Below, in pieces: positions 10,592-23,900 of a stretch of 64,000 bases of DNA; position 1 is the stretch's first letter; every line of letters starts with the position of its first letter. A program made the translations under genes and the position numbers. The notes under the pieces are model-generated. The model saw only the letters and a program-made list of their open reading frames with translations. It did no database searches and was not told where the DNA came from. The stretch is taken from positions 30,735,504 through 30,799,503 of the forward strand of contig JBBCBC010000009.1 of NCBI GenBank assembly GCA_037126765.1, read 5' to 3'. The DNA comes from Stenogyne calaminthoides. Lineage: Eukaryota > Streptophyta > Magnoliopsida > Lamiales > Lamiaceae.

Positions 10592-12735
10592 AATTCAACT
10601 AAAATTTTAAAAAAAAATATATAACGGTAAAAAAATTACCGTTCTGATTTCTGCCCAATTGTGTCGTTGGGATTTCTGTATACAATCAATTGATTGATCA
10701 AGAAAATTTAAAAAAAAAATGAAAAAAGAGGAAGAAGTCTAACTGCAATAAATAATAAAAGAAAGAATGCTTTCAAGCAATGTTTTCAAAAACAAGGTTG
10801 TGAAAATTCAATGCTAAAAAAACTATATAACAGATTGAGTTTCAGGTTGAGCAAAACAGGAAATAACTGGGTTTTTTCATCTTTTTTTAAAAAAATTAAA
10901 TTATTAATTTATATTAAATATTTAAAATTTTAAATCTATATTCCTCTCACATTTTTCTCCAACACTTTCGATGTGGGATAAATGTATGAGGTGGGACAAA
11001 ATTTATAAAATATGATATGAAAAGTTATAAAATATATATTTAAATTTTTGTGGGGAATATTTTTATTTTGTTTTTTAACTAAACATAGAAAACGGTTGAG
11101 CCGCCGACCCATAGAATCCGCAATACTCAAAAAATTTTCGATCACCGCCAGTAATTATGAAATTTTTGCTTTCAAATTTCAAAAACAAATGTAAAAATTC
11201 AATGCAAATTAAAATAAAATATTTTTTTCGGACCCCACAAAAAGTGCCCAAACGCAGTGTGTTCCCAGCTCTCTTTCTTTCTTCCTTTTTTCTAGCAAGT
11301 GTAATGCTCCTTCCACCCTTACCCACTCTCTTTCCTTCTCCAATTTTTATTCCTTCCTGGGAAAGAGTTCTCCTACCCATTAACTCCTTCTCCAACCTAG
11401 TCATCATCCCCCAATGTGTAGGAATTAATTTTTGAGAGGTAGGGAAGGATGTCACCTCAACTCCTTCCTCTACCATTGAAATTGCCAAAGAGGTGCAAAA
11501 TAAACATAAAAAACCTATAATATCCTCCTTCATTAAATATATTACCCCACCACCCACACATCAAAACAAAACCTAGCAAACCCTCTCTCTCCCCATTCAA
11601 TTCCTTCAGCCTCCAACCCTCAACACCCTCCTCCCAATCCAAACACTCCTGCTACAAATATGTATCGACCTCACCGCCAAATAAGACAAACCCCATCTGG
11701 GCGCCCACCAACAAACCCCTCCCTCAGATCTTGGGATTTGAGTACATGCAATTTTTGTGTTTTTGTATATTGTTCGTAAAATAGGGCGGATGGAGGAGGA
11801 AGAGGGCGAGGCTAAAATAGGGCGGATGGAGGAGAAAGAGGGCGAGGGTGGAGCCCGGGTAGTCACGGCCTGTGGTGGCGGCGACATAGATCTGCACATA
11901 TACTCAAAAAATTTAGGTGGGTTCCTTCATTTTCGTAATTTTTTATAATTTTTTTCTTTCTAATTTGTAGATGTTTATTTTTGAATAATCACTTTTTAAT
12001 TGTGGAAACAGGAATTTTCTATATTAGAGGGATGTATTTTCGATCTTGGCCGCCCATATTCAACAGCAGTACATCTCCGTCGGGATGAATCTTGTTATAG
12101 TGGCGGTTGTCAAGTGGGTGGATGACGGCACATCTCCGTTGTTTTATTTTCCAGAGTTGAAGTTGGAGATGTATGGAGATGGTGCCAAATTGGAATTTTT
12201 TAGTTTATTTGGAGATGGATGATGGTTGTAGCAGGATTTGGGATTTTTGGGATTTTTTTAGATTTTTACATTATTTGATGAATATGTGCATGTCGAAATG
12301 ATGATGAAAATGTGTAATTTTTAGATTTTTAGAAGATGATATGTAAATTTAAGGATTTTAGATATGTAAAATTTTGCAGTTTTTCAATTTTTGATATGAA
12401 AATTTCAAATTGTAATATTTTCTTCTTTTATTAAATTTTTATGAATGTGTAATTTTTTAAGTATGTTTAATATGGATTTTATGTTTATTTCACACCAACA
12501 ACTTCATGTTAAAATGAAGAGAGAAAAAAATCGAAATTAAGGGTAAAAATGTCAAATTGGTACCTAATTTGCATCTACTAGTAATTAAGAAAATTTTTTT
12601 TGTACCTACTAGTATTTGGGCCTTGGGCCTTGGACCAGAAAGTAACGAAAAATTGGAAGTAGAATTCCATTTGTCAACAGAAATAAAAATAAAAGTAATA
12701 CTGCAGAGTCTACATCGGTTGCATGTGCAACTTAA
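10592..12735. other. Gene-poor DNA with repeat remnants
   Basis: Mostly AT-rich. The stretch 11225-11650 is C/T-rich (CTTCC, CTCC runs) and ends CCAATCCAAACACTCCT. It looks like part of a DNA transposon, but I could not pair its ends. The overlapping ORFs there have no recognisable domain. A GC-richer patch at 11778-11890 includes a direct tandem duplication, listed separately. From 11950 to 12480 I see nothing definable. Confidence 0.35.
11778..11849 (+). repeat. 36-bp tandem duplication
   Basis: A G-rich unit beginning AAAATAGGGCGGATGGAGGA is present twice in direct tandem, differing at a couple of positions. It lies in a purine-rich patch without a supported gene. Confidence 0.7.
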
Positions 12736-13743
12736 GGCCATGTTTGGTGGGCTAGATATTGGCCCAATCGTGGAACTATCAGGCCATGTTTGGAGAGGGG
12801 AAAACTTGTCCATGTCCAGATATCTTGTATATTTCAAACATACATGTAATGACTATCGATTCATAAACAGATACATGCAAATGACAATTTGGTTGACCTA
12901 ACTGCATAGACATGATACACACTTGTACAACATTTATAGATAAACTAAATCAATACAAGTATAACTTTCGAATGGATTTTGTTAAGAAGAACAAGAATTA
13001 TCCCAACTTCTGTTCTGTAGTGACATTGGGGATCTATTTCTTGTTTGCATAATCTAAAAGCCGACATATTTCAACATAACTCTCAACAAAAAACATTCAA
13101 TAGGAATGCAACACATTATGTGATACACCTCTATTCAAATTTTGAAACGACAAACTACACATATCTGTAAATTCGTCTACGAATTATCAAAACCCTATTT
13201 GAATTTATCAACATCTATACCGAAATCACAATCCATGTACGACATAAACACCAAACTACACATATGAGATTTCAAATTCCGAAAATCTACAATGTGTTCT
13301 ATGGTAGAAAAGCATTATTCACGAACGCAAACCATATGTTAGCCTAATGACGACGATAGACCTTAAAGAATGCGTATTGTTTTAAAAAAATTGATAATCT
13401 AAAACTGGGCAATGGCAATGGCAGAACGCATACCTTCACGCCGTTGGTTCACAAAAATTCAGGGGCGATTGAGAAGAGGAGGGTTGCGGAGTGTTGCGTC
13501 GCCACTGAACCCTTCCCGACGAAGAAGAAGCAAAAGAAGTAAGACAAAATAAAGGGATTGTAAAGGTCATTTCTTAAATAATACGGAGGTATGATGGTCA
13601 TTTCATATGTTCAATTATTGGCCCAAACATGGATACTTATTTCCTACCAAAGGGCCGCATGTATATCGGGCCCTATCTCTATCTGGGCATTTTTCACTAT
13701 CAGCCCAATAGTGGAGATAAATAGATAGGTCTACCAAACGGGC
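12736..13743. mobile_element. Non-autonomous TIR DNA transposon, about 1 kb
   Basis: The left end reads GGCCATGTTTGGTGGGCTAG and the right end, reversed, reads GCCCGTTTGGTAGACC. Both ends continue with a matching pattern, including a GGCCCAAT/TTGGGC block near the inner border. CTTAA precedes the left end and CTAAG follows the right, fitting a short TWA-type duplication as in PIF/Harbinger elements. A second copy of the left end (GCCATGTTTGGAGAGG, about 12782) suggests a nested or duplicated terminus. No transposase is visible. Confidence 0.5.
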
Positions 13744-14526
13744 TAAGTGTATTCTAAAAATAAGCAATTTATTTTATTAAAATATTAATTTATTTAGATT
13801 GAAATATAAGTTACATATTTCAACATAAATAAGTGGCATATTCTAATGAAAAGTTATATGTTTCAAAATTACACTTGATTTGTACAGTGCATGGGAGACT
13901 GAATTCACATGAATTTTCTTTTTCGAAAATTGCATTATTAAGAAATATTTGAGTTTTTTAATAGTGATAATATTTGTGCATAATATGAACATTTGAAAAT
14001 AGAGAGTTGACAAAAAAAAATTGTGTGAACCCGAGTTCACTGTGACCTCGATTTTTATAGTATCATTGTTATATAAAAAATATCACTGTTATGCATAAAA
14101 AAACATCATTGTTATACACAAAAATTATCCTTGTTTAAAAAATATTTTATACTTTTAAACAATGAGAATTTCTATGCATATCAATAATAATTTTTTCACA
14201 TAATAATGATAAAATTTATATATAAATTTAATTCATATAAGTGTTACGCTCACCATAATCCATATTCGCATTATTTTTTGTCATATTTTAGTACACTTTA
14301 ATTCATCAAGAAACGCATTAAGTCAGCTCAATTCTCCTCGATTGGATTTGTACGTATTATTACTAGCAAGTTGTGTTTATACTAGGTCAATTCAATACAA
14401 AGTACACGTCAGTATGTATATTACAATAATTCGTATTTGAATTATTTTGATATAAACGTATAGAGTACATACATAACTCTTTTATTAAGCTTCTATAGTT
14501 CTCTTTTAACAAAATTAAAAAATTTG
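13744..14526. other. AT-rich intergenic stretch
   Basis: Low-complexity AT-rich sequence with short repeated words such as ATCATTGTTAT. I see no gene or repeat boundaries. Confidence 0.4.
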
Positions 14527-14550
14527 AAAATTTTTAAGCGTTTTTCAAGC

Positions 14551-14675
14551 GAGTTTTGTATTAGTAATTGAAATGATAAAGTGACTTTTAAGGAGTGGTA
14601 TGATAGATGAACACCTTATCTATCATACCACTCCTTAAAAGTTAATTTATCATTTCAATTACTAATACAAAATTC
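14551..14675. repeat. Long foldback: 58-bp arms, 9-base loop
   Basis: Positions 14551-14608 and 14618-14675 are near-perfect reverse complements, with only a few mismatches in 58, around the loop GAACACCTT. Weaker pairing extends outward to about 14527 and 14700. A transcript from either strand would form a long near-perfect hairpin. It could be a young foldback MITE or a small-RNA precursor. No TSD or host gene is apparent. Confidence 0.85.
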
Positions 14676-14700
14676 ACTGCAAAAACTAAAAATTGGGCCT

Positions 14701-15914
14701 TAAAAATTTGGATGAGGTAAGTACAATATAAAATATGTAGTATGTACCAGTGATTTTATAATTGGATTGAATGATTTTATAATCGGATCGATAATCAAAT
14801 TAAATTAGATATTAGTTGGCGGTTTAACCAGTTGGACCACGTTAAAATTATTTCTATCAATTCTTTTAAAATATTCTCTATATTATTTTAAAATATACTA
14901 CTATATATTACATTAAATTATAAATAAATATACGCTTATATAATTTTAAAATTATAATCTATAAGTTTCATAGTGAAATAAACACAATATAATTATAGAC
15001 AAACAAAATACAATTTAAAATACTAAAGTTTAAAATAAAAATGATAGAAACAAGGAATTAATTTTAAATTAATTTAAAAAAAATCGGTTCAACCAGCTTG
15101 ATCGATTTTGACTGATTTTTTCGATTTCAAAGTAAACGATTTTTTGAGGATAATCAGATCGATTTCATGGCTTGTTCTCTATTCAATCGGTTGAATCAAC
15201 CGATTCAATTCAATTCTAAAAACAGTAATATGTACAACAGAGTCAATGATAGCACAAGTAGTGTATATCTAAAATTAGTATGTGAAAAAAATACTACTAT
15301 CATTTAGCAAAAGTGTACTGGTTACTTTAGGTTAGGTCATGTATGCATCAGATGCTCCGTGTATTTTATAATGTATTTTTAAAATATACAAATTGTTTAA
15401 ATTGAAACGTACAACTTGCGTTCGTAAAAAAATTGAACGCTTCAGTATAAATAAATTATATATTTCAATCAACAAGTTATATGTTCTAAAAATATATTGT
15501 GTACTCTATGAACAGTGCACTTGGTGCACACAAAATACACACATTACTTTAAAAGAAATACAGTACACTTATTTTGATGAAATTAAGTATTTTATTACTT
15601 ATCATTAGAAATGACAACTTCGGACACTACGCGAAAACAATACATAAATTGTTTATAAAATCACGGTGTTTATGCATCAGTATTTTATAATTTTTTATTT
15701 TTCTTAAACATCAATATTTTATAATTTGAATTGAATATATTTTATTTTTGAAATTGAGGAATTCCACAAACGAGAAAAATGTATTTGAGGGTTGATTTAT
15801 TCTTTGTTACCAAAGTTTTCCAACGTTGAATTCTAGCTATAAAAAAACCTGACAATGGAGAGAAAGAAGAAAATTTATACGAATACTAAAGAAGAAAATT
15901 TATACGAATACTTT
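14701..15914. other. AT-rich intergenic stretch
   Basis: No supported gene. A 12-base motif repeat (AAAGAAGAAAATTTATACGAATACT, seen twice at about 15865-15912) is the only small local duplication noticed. Confidence 0.35.
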
Positions 15915-17625
15915 CTAATTTCTTAATTCTTATTTAAACCATCAATTACTCACAACCGCTTATATCAAGGGTGCAGAAGTTTGAAGTCGAAAAAAACGCC
16001 CGCCTAAAAAGTTTTTTTGAATTTGTATTTGGTTGCTTTTTTTAGTTTAGCATTGTAGTTATTAGTTAGTGCCCCAAATCTATTCATACTATAAAATTGA
16101 TATAATTACACTTATAATTGATATTAATGCACTTTTTAAATTAATATATAGAATATTTAATGTTATGATCTTAATTTGTAAGTGTAACGATATCCGCTGA
16201 TAATAGTTATGATATTAGTTTACAAGGATTTCATATTATAACCAAATTTAGCGAAGACCTACTCCAATTATATTATGGATGATGCTACATAAAGTGATTC
16301 ATTCTTGGGGTGATCGAATATTCTATCAACTTATACATAAAAAAGTCTTTTGCCTTGATGAAATTTGGCTCCATTTTTAGATGGATTTAGACCAAAAAGA
16401 TTTCCCCCCATTTCATACCGGTTTTTTTTCTTGATTTCAACGAAAAAAAACTCTTAATTTTAAATAAAATAAATAAATTAATGCACATGTTTTTTTTTTC
16501 TTTAGTTAATTTTGAGAATTAATAATTTAAGATAGTACTAATAAGTTAAAACAAAATTCCCCTCCCGACTACACCCCCCACTCCCCAGTCCATCTTCTTC
16601 TTCCCAAAACTCTGCAACTCAGTTGTATAAAAAAAAAAAAAAATCTTCACTTAAAAATTCTTCCCCTCACGGGAGTGCAAATTGATTGCGATGGTGTAGT
16701 GGTATTGATGGAATCCTAATCTACACTTCCTTTATCTAGTCAAGCCTTAATCCTCGAGTATTCATCCTACTGTTGCTTCATATTTTTATTTCTCTCGCAT
16801 CTTTGTTCGCGAATAATTTTAGAATTTAGGGTTGAATTTTGGTAACGAATACTATAATTTATTTCTCAAACAAAATTGGAAAATACAGATGAATGTAGGG
16901 AAGAATTTCAGAGGAAGTTTCTTGAGGAAAATGATGAATCTGGGGATGAATTTCAAAGGAAGCTTCCTGAGGATGTCACCCCCGGTGAGTCACCTCTTTG
17001 ATCATTCCTCTTACATTATTACATTTATTAAAAACGCATTTATTTACTCCAGTTAAATAAATTTTATGAGATACATTTGCATGAGACCATCTCATTGTGA
17101 AACGGAATATAAGTTGAGCATTGTTTAGTACTTTGGGATAAATTGATATGATTTGTAATAGATTATACCCCATCCTCATGCATGAGTATGTCTCGTATGA
17201 ATTTTTGTCAAATTTTTATTAATATTCTTTTACGAACGTAAAGAGGGATTAATATGATTTGTGCTAAGTTATACCCGTCTTCATGTATGAGACAGTCGTA
17301 CTAAATTTTGTCAAGTTTTTATTAATATTCTTTTACGAACGTAAGCATCTGCCACACCAAACTGGCTTACAGAGAAGTCCAAATGACCAAAGTCCCCTTG
17401 TTTTAGAATATTATAAAATATCACTGTAATTAACAGAAGATCGATTTGACTGGTCGAGTAATAATTTAAAACTACAAATGGAAGAATTGTATCACACGGA
17501 CAAAAAAAAAATCTAAATGGCCAGAGTCACCCAGTATGATAAGTGTGAAATGACTGTTGTACCCTTAATAAAATAAATAATAATTTTTATAACTTTCTTT
17601 TATTAAGAGCACAAAAATAATTTAA
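15915..17625 (+). repeat. Degenerate duplicate of COQ3 intron sequence
   Basis: Three blocks match COQ3 introns in the same order and orientation: 15915-16158 with 20586-20890, about 16920-16995 with 22048-22121, and 17577-17625 with 23138-23185. Insertions and deletions separate the blocks. No COQ3 exon is present in this copy. It looks like an old segmental duplication lying just beyond the 3' end of the gene. Confidence 0.6.
16889..16984 (+). other. Exon-like segment with two 45-bp in-frame repeats
   Basis: Bounded by an AG acceptor and a GTGAGT donor, this plus-strand segment reads openly as two similar 15-residue acidic units: DECREEFQRKFLEEN (from 16888) and DESGDEFQRKLPEDV (from 16933). 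The related copy at 22048 has lost the frame. It may be an isolated exon of a decayed gene. I recognise no family, and no neighbouring exons were found. Confidence 0.3.
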
Positions 17626-17925
17626 CATTTATAAACAGTGTTCACACCGGGGTTGAATTGTGTTATTAAAACATCACAATTTTTGGAAACAGATATCACG
17701 ACATACATGCATTAAAAATGAATATTAAAAATTAAATTGGATGCATTCAAGGTGAACCGGATTTGAAACTAGAGACGGCGACCATATAGTAAATCCTTCA
17801 TTAGAATTTGAACTTCAAAGGTTTTTCTAACTAGCAGCATCTCATTTCATGTGGTTCCTGCTTGTAATATTGGACCTCATCTCTAGAAGAGCAAATCAGG
17901 TACCAGATTTCCTAACGAGGATTAC

Positions 17926-20900
17926 CTATTCGATGTTTTTTGTGGCATACGCAATGAAATTTACACTCATGTCATAAAAAAGAGACCATCGCTTTGTCAG
18001 GGGGTTATAAACAAACCCAGCCATTTCGTGGACCTGCAGAATGGAAGACAAGCAACAAGATACATTTCACATTTCACAAAACAAAACAAGCAACAAGTTA
18101 CGACTTACAGATATGGAAGCTCGTTGAAGAATTAGGGCTAGCTCTTCTGGTGTCAGAAAGCTCGACCAATCATGTGTGCCTTTTGGGAGCTGAAAATTTT
18201 ACACGTTTCAATGAGATGAAAACGGAGCAATATACAGGCCGAGAATCAGAAAGAAGATTATTGAGGCAGAACTAGTGTAGCATTTTTGAGGCAGTATGAA
18301 ATGATAAATTAAAATTTTTGTATAAATTACGAAAAAAGTAATGTGATACCCTACCCAGTGTAAAACATATTCTGCCATGAAGATAGCAGTTGCATATGCT
18401 CTCACTGATCGATTAATTGTTGAGATAAGAGTAGCTCCTCCAGAACTGGTCAGCGCTGACAAGGATTTACAAAAGTCAGCAGGCTCTGCAACATGCTCAA
18501 TTACCTGGATATCATGCAAACTATCGAATGCATATCCACGATCTACTAAACACAGATTAGTGAAAAATATCAAATAGATTTATTTGAAATAATCACAATA
18601 TATTAACAGACCACATTGGTTCCGTCAGAAACACGAAAGAGCAGATGACATAAGCTTACAGGAGATTAACAAATCACTGAAGATGAAATATCACGAGTTT
18701 CTCTATTATTTTTAGAGCTCAAACATTGCAAAATATTCATTTTTAATAATTAGATAACATAAATATTAACAAATAAATTATACCTCTAGAGCAAGTACAG
18801 CATCGAATTTTCTCTGCTCCTCGACCAATTTCTCTGTCAAACAGTAGCAGTTGCATCAGCTACGGAAGATATTTTTTAAATGTTCAAAAATGGTTTGAAA
18901 TCAATCAAGTAATAGATCTTCAAAAGGATGCTAATAACCAAATATCAAGAACACCACATAAAAAGCCAGGAAACAAAAAATAGGAAATAACAAAATTTAA
19001 CTGATCAGCATACTGTCACACTACACTGACATAAGAAATGATATCAACATGTACAAGTTATGTGACAAATAAGAAGAAAAAAATGCAGACCCTAAAGAAC
19101 CCTAGAGAAAATAATGCCAACCCTTAAATTTGGAAGAGAGAAACAAAAGTTCCTATTAATTGCTAGAGAAGGGAAATATAGAAGGAAAAGAAATATAGGC
19201 CAACAAGAAGAATGTGAAGATGCATATTGATAATTATGTAAGAGAAGACATCTTATACTTGTTGAAGCATAAAGTTGAAGCTTTAAGCTTGTTTAGATAG
19301 GAATAAATTGGTGGAACATTTGAAGCCTCGTAGAAACTGAATAGCTCATAATCAGTAACTATGTCAAGACCAAATACAACCCCCAAGGGTTGGCCTAGTG
19401 GTGTAGGCTTAAGACTTAGGAGTGTGTTCCTCATTAGGTCTCAGGTTCGAACCTCCTAAAGGTGCGATCAATTCTTTAGATGAATCAGTCCATACAGAGC
19501 TAAGTTCTGTCTTGAAGTGGGGCCCCCGCTAGTGGATGGTGGGTTTTGGTCCCACGTATTAGTCGGTACTTGGGCCGGATACCGAGTTGTCAAAAAGTCA
19601 AGAGCAAATATAAAGATGAGACATGCTGTAAAGACTGGACAGAGTAACTTAAATATGTAAAAAAAAAAGTAAAAAGCAATTGATATACTCCCTCCGTCCC
19701 AATCTTTAAGGTTTTCTTTTCATTTTTTTTGTCCCAATCTTTAAGGTTTCTTTCCTAAAATGGAAATACACTTTATCACTTTATCATATCACTTTATCAC
19801 ATAAAATACTAATAAACAACTCTTTCTACCCCCAACTACCCATCACTTTATCACTTTGTCACATAAAATACTAATAAACAACTCTTTCTAATCACTATTC
19901 TCATAAATCCTTATGAACAGTCAAAAAACCCTAAAAAACGGGACGGAGGTAGTATTATTTTAACCTTCATATTCAACAAATAGTATGATGTGTACCAGCT
20001 GTTGTGCATTGATAGTCAATAGATGAAGTTATTGGATCTGAATCCTGCAAAAGATGTATACTCACACTGACATAAACAACAAATGCAAAGATTTTTTATC
20101 ATATACTCTAAATGCCATGCATATTTTGAATTTTGATATATGACACTAGTACAAAGCAAAAACTAGATCTTACCAAAAGTACATTGACAGGGATCAGTAC
20201 TAATTTTCCAGGATGACAAGAATAATGGGAAGTAATAATTTATGTTCGTGCTCCCGATTCCCGTCACAGTATATAACAAGAAATTATACCTTGACTGCAA
20301 TACTTATAATCATTAATATCACATTTTAGTTTGTACATAAAGTTTGGTGAAAATATTGCTAAATTTTCTGACAGACAGGAATTTGCCTCACTGCATTCCA
20401 ATTTTATCAAATTACAATCATTTACACTGTGTTAATCTAGCAGCCTACAAAATATAAAGATGAAATTAGAGACACAACTTTGTGTCATGATCATAAATTG
20501 GGAACGAAAGGAGAGATAGAATTGGGGTTTGCATCTGAACCTGAGAGATTTTCTACTGAGCCTCAGATGGAGTTTGCATCTGAGCCTAATTTCTTAATTT
20601 TATTTAAACCATCAATTGGGGTTTCACAACCGCGCGAGGAGTTTTATCGAGCCTCGGTGGGGTTTGCAGACGAAGTTTGAAGTGGATATAAAAACGAATC
20701 CCTGAGCCAAATAAAAAGTGGATTTTTTTTGAATTTGTATTTGAGTCCTTTTTTTAGTTTAGCGAGAAGTTAGCCAAATCTTAGTTGGATTTATCCTCGA
20801 GAAAATTTAGAGGAGTTATACGAATGAAAAATTGATATAATTACACTTATTATCTATTTTAATGCACTTTTTAAATTTAATATATACATTGTGTTTTTTT

Positions 20901-23900
20901 TACAAATATAAAAGTTGCGGTCGATAAATGAATATCGGAAAATTTACAACTATTCTCTCTTCTAACTATCTCTCTTCTTATCTAATTCTCTCTCCCAATT
21001 TCTTCAAATCTTCATCTCTTACTCTCTTCCTCTATATGCAATTTATCTTCATATTTCCATAAAATTATACAAAAATATAGATTATAGTGTTGGTAGCGCT
21101 GGGATCGCTACACTTTGCACTAACACACAAGGGTTAATGCCACTTGCATATGTAACATACCGCATGAAGCTGCGCAATCTTGATATTCTTTTCCACAGCA
21201 TCAATTCCTGTAACACTTGCACCCATACGAGCCAAAGGCTGAGACAACAAAACAAATAATTAAGGCCAGAAAAAATCGCTTCAGGTACACAAGAGTAAAT
21301 ACTAGCAAAAATCACACACTGTTTTTTACATCCAAACTCCCATTTGTGATCAATCTAACAATAATGGTCATTGAGGCAACAAGTGCCAATAAATTATTAT
21401 TTTACCAGAGTATAGGATCTCCACAATATCAATAAATGAATCATGCCTAAGTTTGAATATTACGAAAAATATTTTTTACCTCAGATAAAATCCCCCCTCC
21501 GCAGCCAACATCAATGAATTTCAACCCTTCAAATGGCCTTGCACAATAAGGATCCTTGCTGAAAAAATATAATATTCACCAGTTTTGATAAGACAAGATA
21601 GGGAAATATATAAATATATACACACACCATCACAATGCACGCACTTATTAGTGGTTCTAAGGTTCCTACAACAAATGCACTATTTTCCATTTAGTCATAA
21701 AAGCACGGGAACATCAAAAGAACTGCAGCTGCAGCAAGCTTCTTTAAAATGACTGTTTAGAAAAGCAGCTTCTTAAAAGACAAATAAATTTGCTCCACAA
21801 CAGCACCAGAATTAATGGTTGTTTACCCTTTCTGCAACTAGTGGAAATAGAACAGAGAAAAGATGAAGCTTAATTAAGAAAAATTATGATAGTTTACACA
21901 TAAATATAAAACATATGTATCCTATCAACTCAATTTCCATCCATACAAGGAACTTAAAAACTCAAAGCTCAAATCCCTTTGAAATCCATGAAATTTCAAA
22001 TTCAGTTATACTCAAATAATTGCAATCATCATAGTTATTAAAGTGATAGGAAAATGATGAATCTGGGTGGTTGAATTTCAAAGGAAGCTTCCTGGAGGAT
22101 GTGGCAAAAAGTCGGTGAGGACATCTATCTATTTAATCATTAATATTTAAGTGAATTAGGGTTTCAAGATTCATTTTTTAAAAAAAAAACGTCTCCCATT
22201 TTTTCCTCCCAAACACGCCCAAGGCCCGTAGTCCAAACCCACCACCATTTCCAGCCACCGGCACCGTCCACCGCACCGGCGTCCGAGGCACCACCGCCCG
22301 CCGTCGTCCGGACTCGGCGGTCCCAATCCAAATTGTGTTAGTTTTTTTTTTTCTTTTTTCTCTCTTTTTCGTTTTATGATTTGATATGCTACCTCTATCT
22401 TTTTTTTTTTTTTGTTTATTTTCTTGATAACTAGATTAGTTTATGGTGGATGGTGGTTGATTTATTGATATATAGCTATATAATTTTTTTTTTTTTAATT
22501 ATATATTATGAGTTTGATATACAATTTTTTAATTATATGCAATGGTTGATATATTAGACTCATTCTGATTTGTTTTGTTTTGTTTTTTTCAGTTTGTTGG
22601 TACTTGTTTATATGTAGTTTTGTCTTGTTTTTTCAGTTTGTTACTTTGTTAAATGTTAATTATATGCAATGGTTCTTGTTTAATTTTTTGTCGGTTTGTT
22701 GGTTGTTCTTTGAGAATTTGAGATGGAGAGTGGTGCCACTACCAAAGTGCTCCTCAAGGGTGATCCAACTCCAATTGCCTAAGTCCAAAGGTGAAAATGA
22801 AGATGAAAATGAAGATGAAATTGAATTTTTAGAAGGTGAAGATGTGGAGGAAGAAGAAAAATGAGGGCGATCACGTTATGATGATGATAATAATGAGGAG
22901 GAGGAGGAGGAGTTTGCTTTTGATGTCGTTGATGGAGATGATTAGTTTTATATTATTATTTCTTGTTTGTTATTACTTATTATCGTACTTCTAAAAAAAG
23001 TTTATGTCTTTACTCTTTATTTTGTGTGATTTATATGTTTTTAACCTTCAACTTGTTAGTTAATCATATGTTAGTATGATTAACTTAGGTTTACTTCATG
23101 GTTAGGTTTACTAAGAAAAATGAACTTATATTGTTTTTTTTTTATAACTTTCTTTTATTAAGAGCACTAAAAATAATTTATTAATAACTATGGCAATCAT
23201 ACAATTGGTAAGCTTTATTCTAAAATACAGTCCAACCATGGACTATCTAAATCAACACATGCACTACGAATTTACTAAGGACTTAAAAAATACACAATAT
23301 TTCAAAAGACAACAAATAAATCAGTGTGAACAATAGTTATTCAAAATTTTGTACATTAGTTATGTTACACTATTATTATAAGATAATAACATTTAGGGAC
23401 ACTATAACGAACATATATATAATGAGTGTTTGTCTAAATCTGTTAGGAAATAGAAGGCATAATGTATGCAATAATGACCAACTTGGCACCGCATAAGAAC
23501 TCTTGTTGGATCTCACATCTCAACTGTATTCAAATTACAGCTTTCAATTCATCCCCCCTAATTCATGGTACAAAAGTCATACATTCTCTTTTAGACTTTG
23601 CCCCCTATTTGCCCTTAATTTCATCAATCCAAACTGGTTTACAAACATTTGGTTTAACACTGATGAGTCATTTTTTCACATGCCTGGATAATACATAATT
23701 GAATTATTTTAAGGATAGATACAGTGTACAGAGAACTTGCTTCCTGATTCTCTAAAGAAAATGTGACTTAAGGTACTATTAGAGAAAATTAGAAGAGACA
23801 CATAGCTATGGATTATCATATTGTAACCGACTTCTAAACACTATTTAAACCCCTCTCGCTCCTTTTTTGTTCAAATCAACTCTACCAAAGTGAACTAAAA

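Noticed and set aside
11157..11899. Several overlapping ORFs of 60-160 aa at 11.1-11.9 kb
   Set aside because: They overlap on both strands in C/T-biased DNA, have no splice context or recognisable domain, and are probably transposon sequence.
19377..19596. tRNA gene (box A and box B present)
   Set aside because: The acceptor and anticodon arms cannot pair, the sequence runs on for 220 bp, and it is flanked by TSDs. It is a SINE head. The same holds for 60281-60460.
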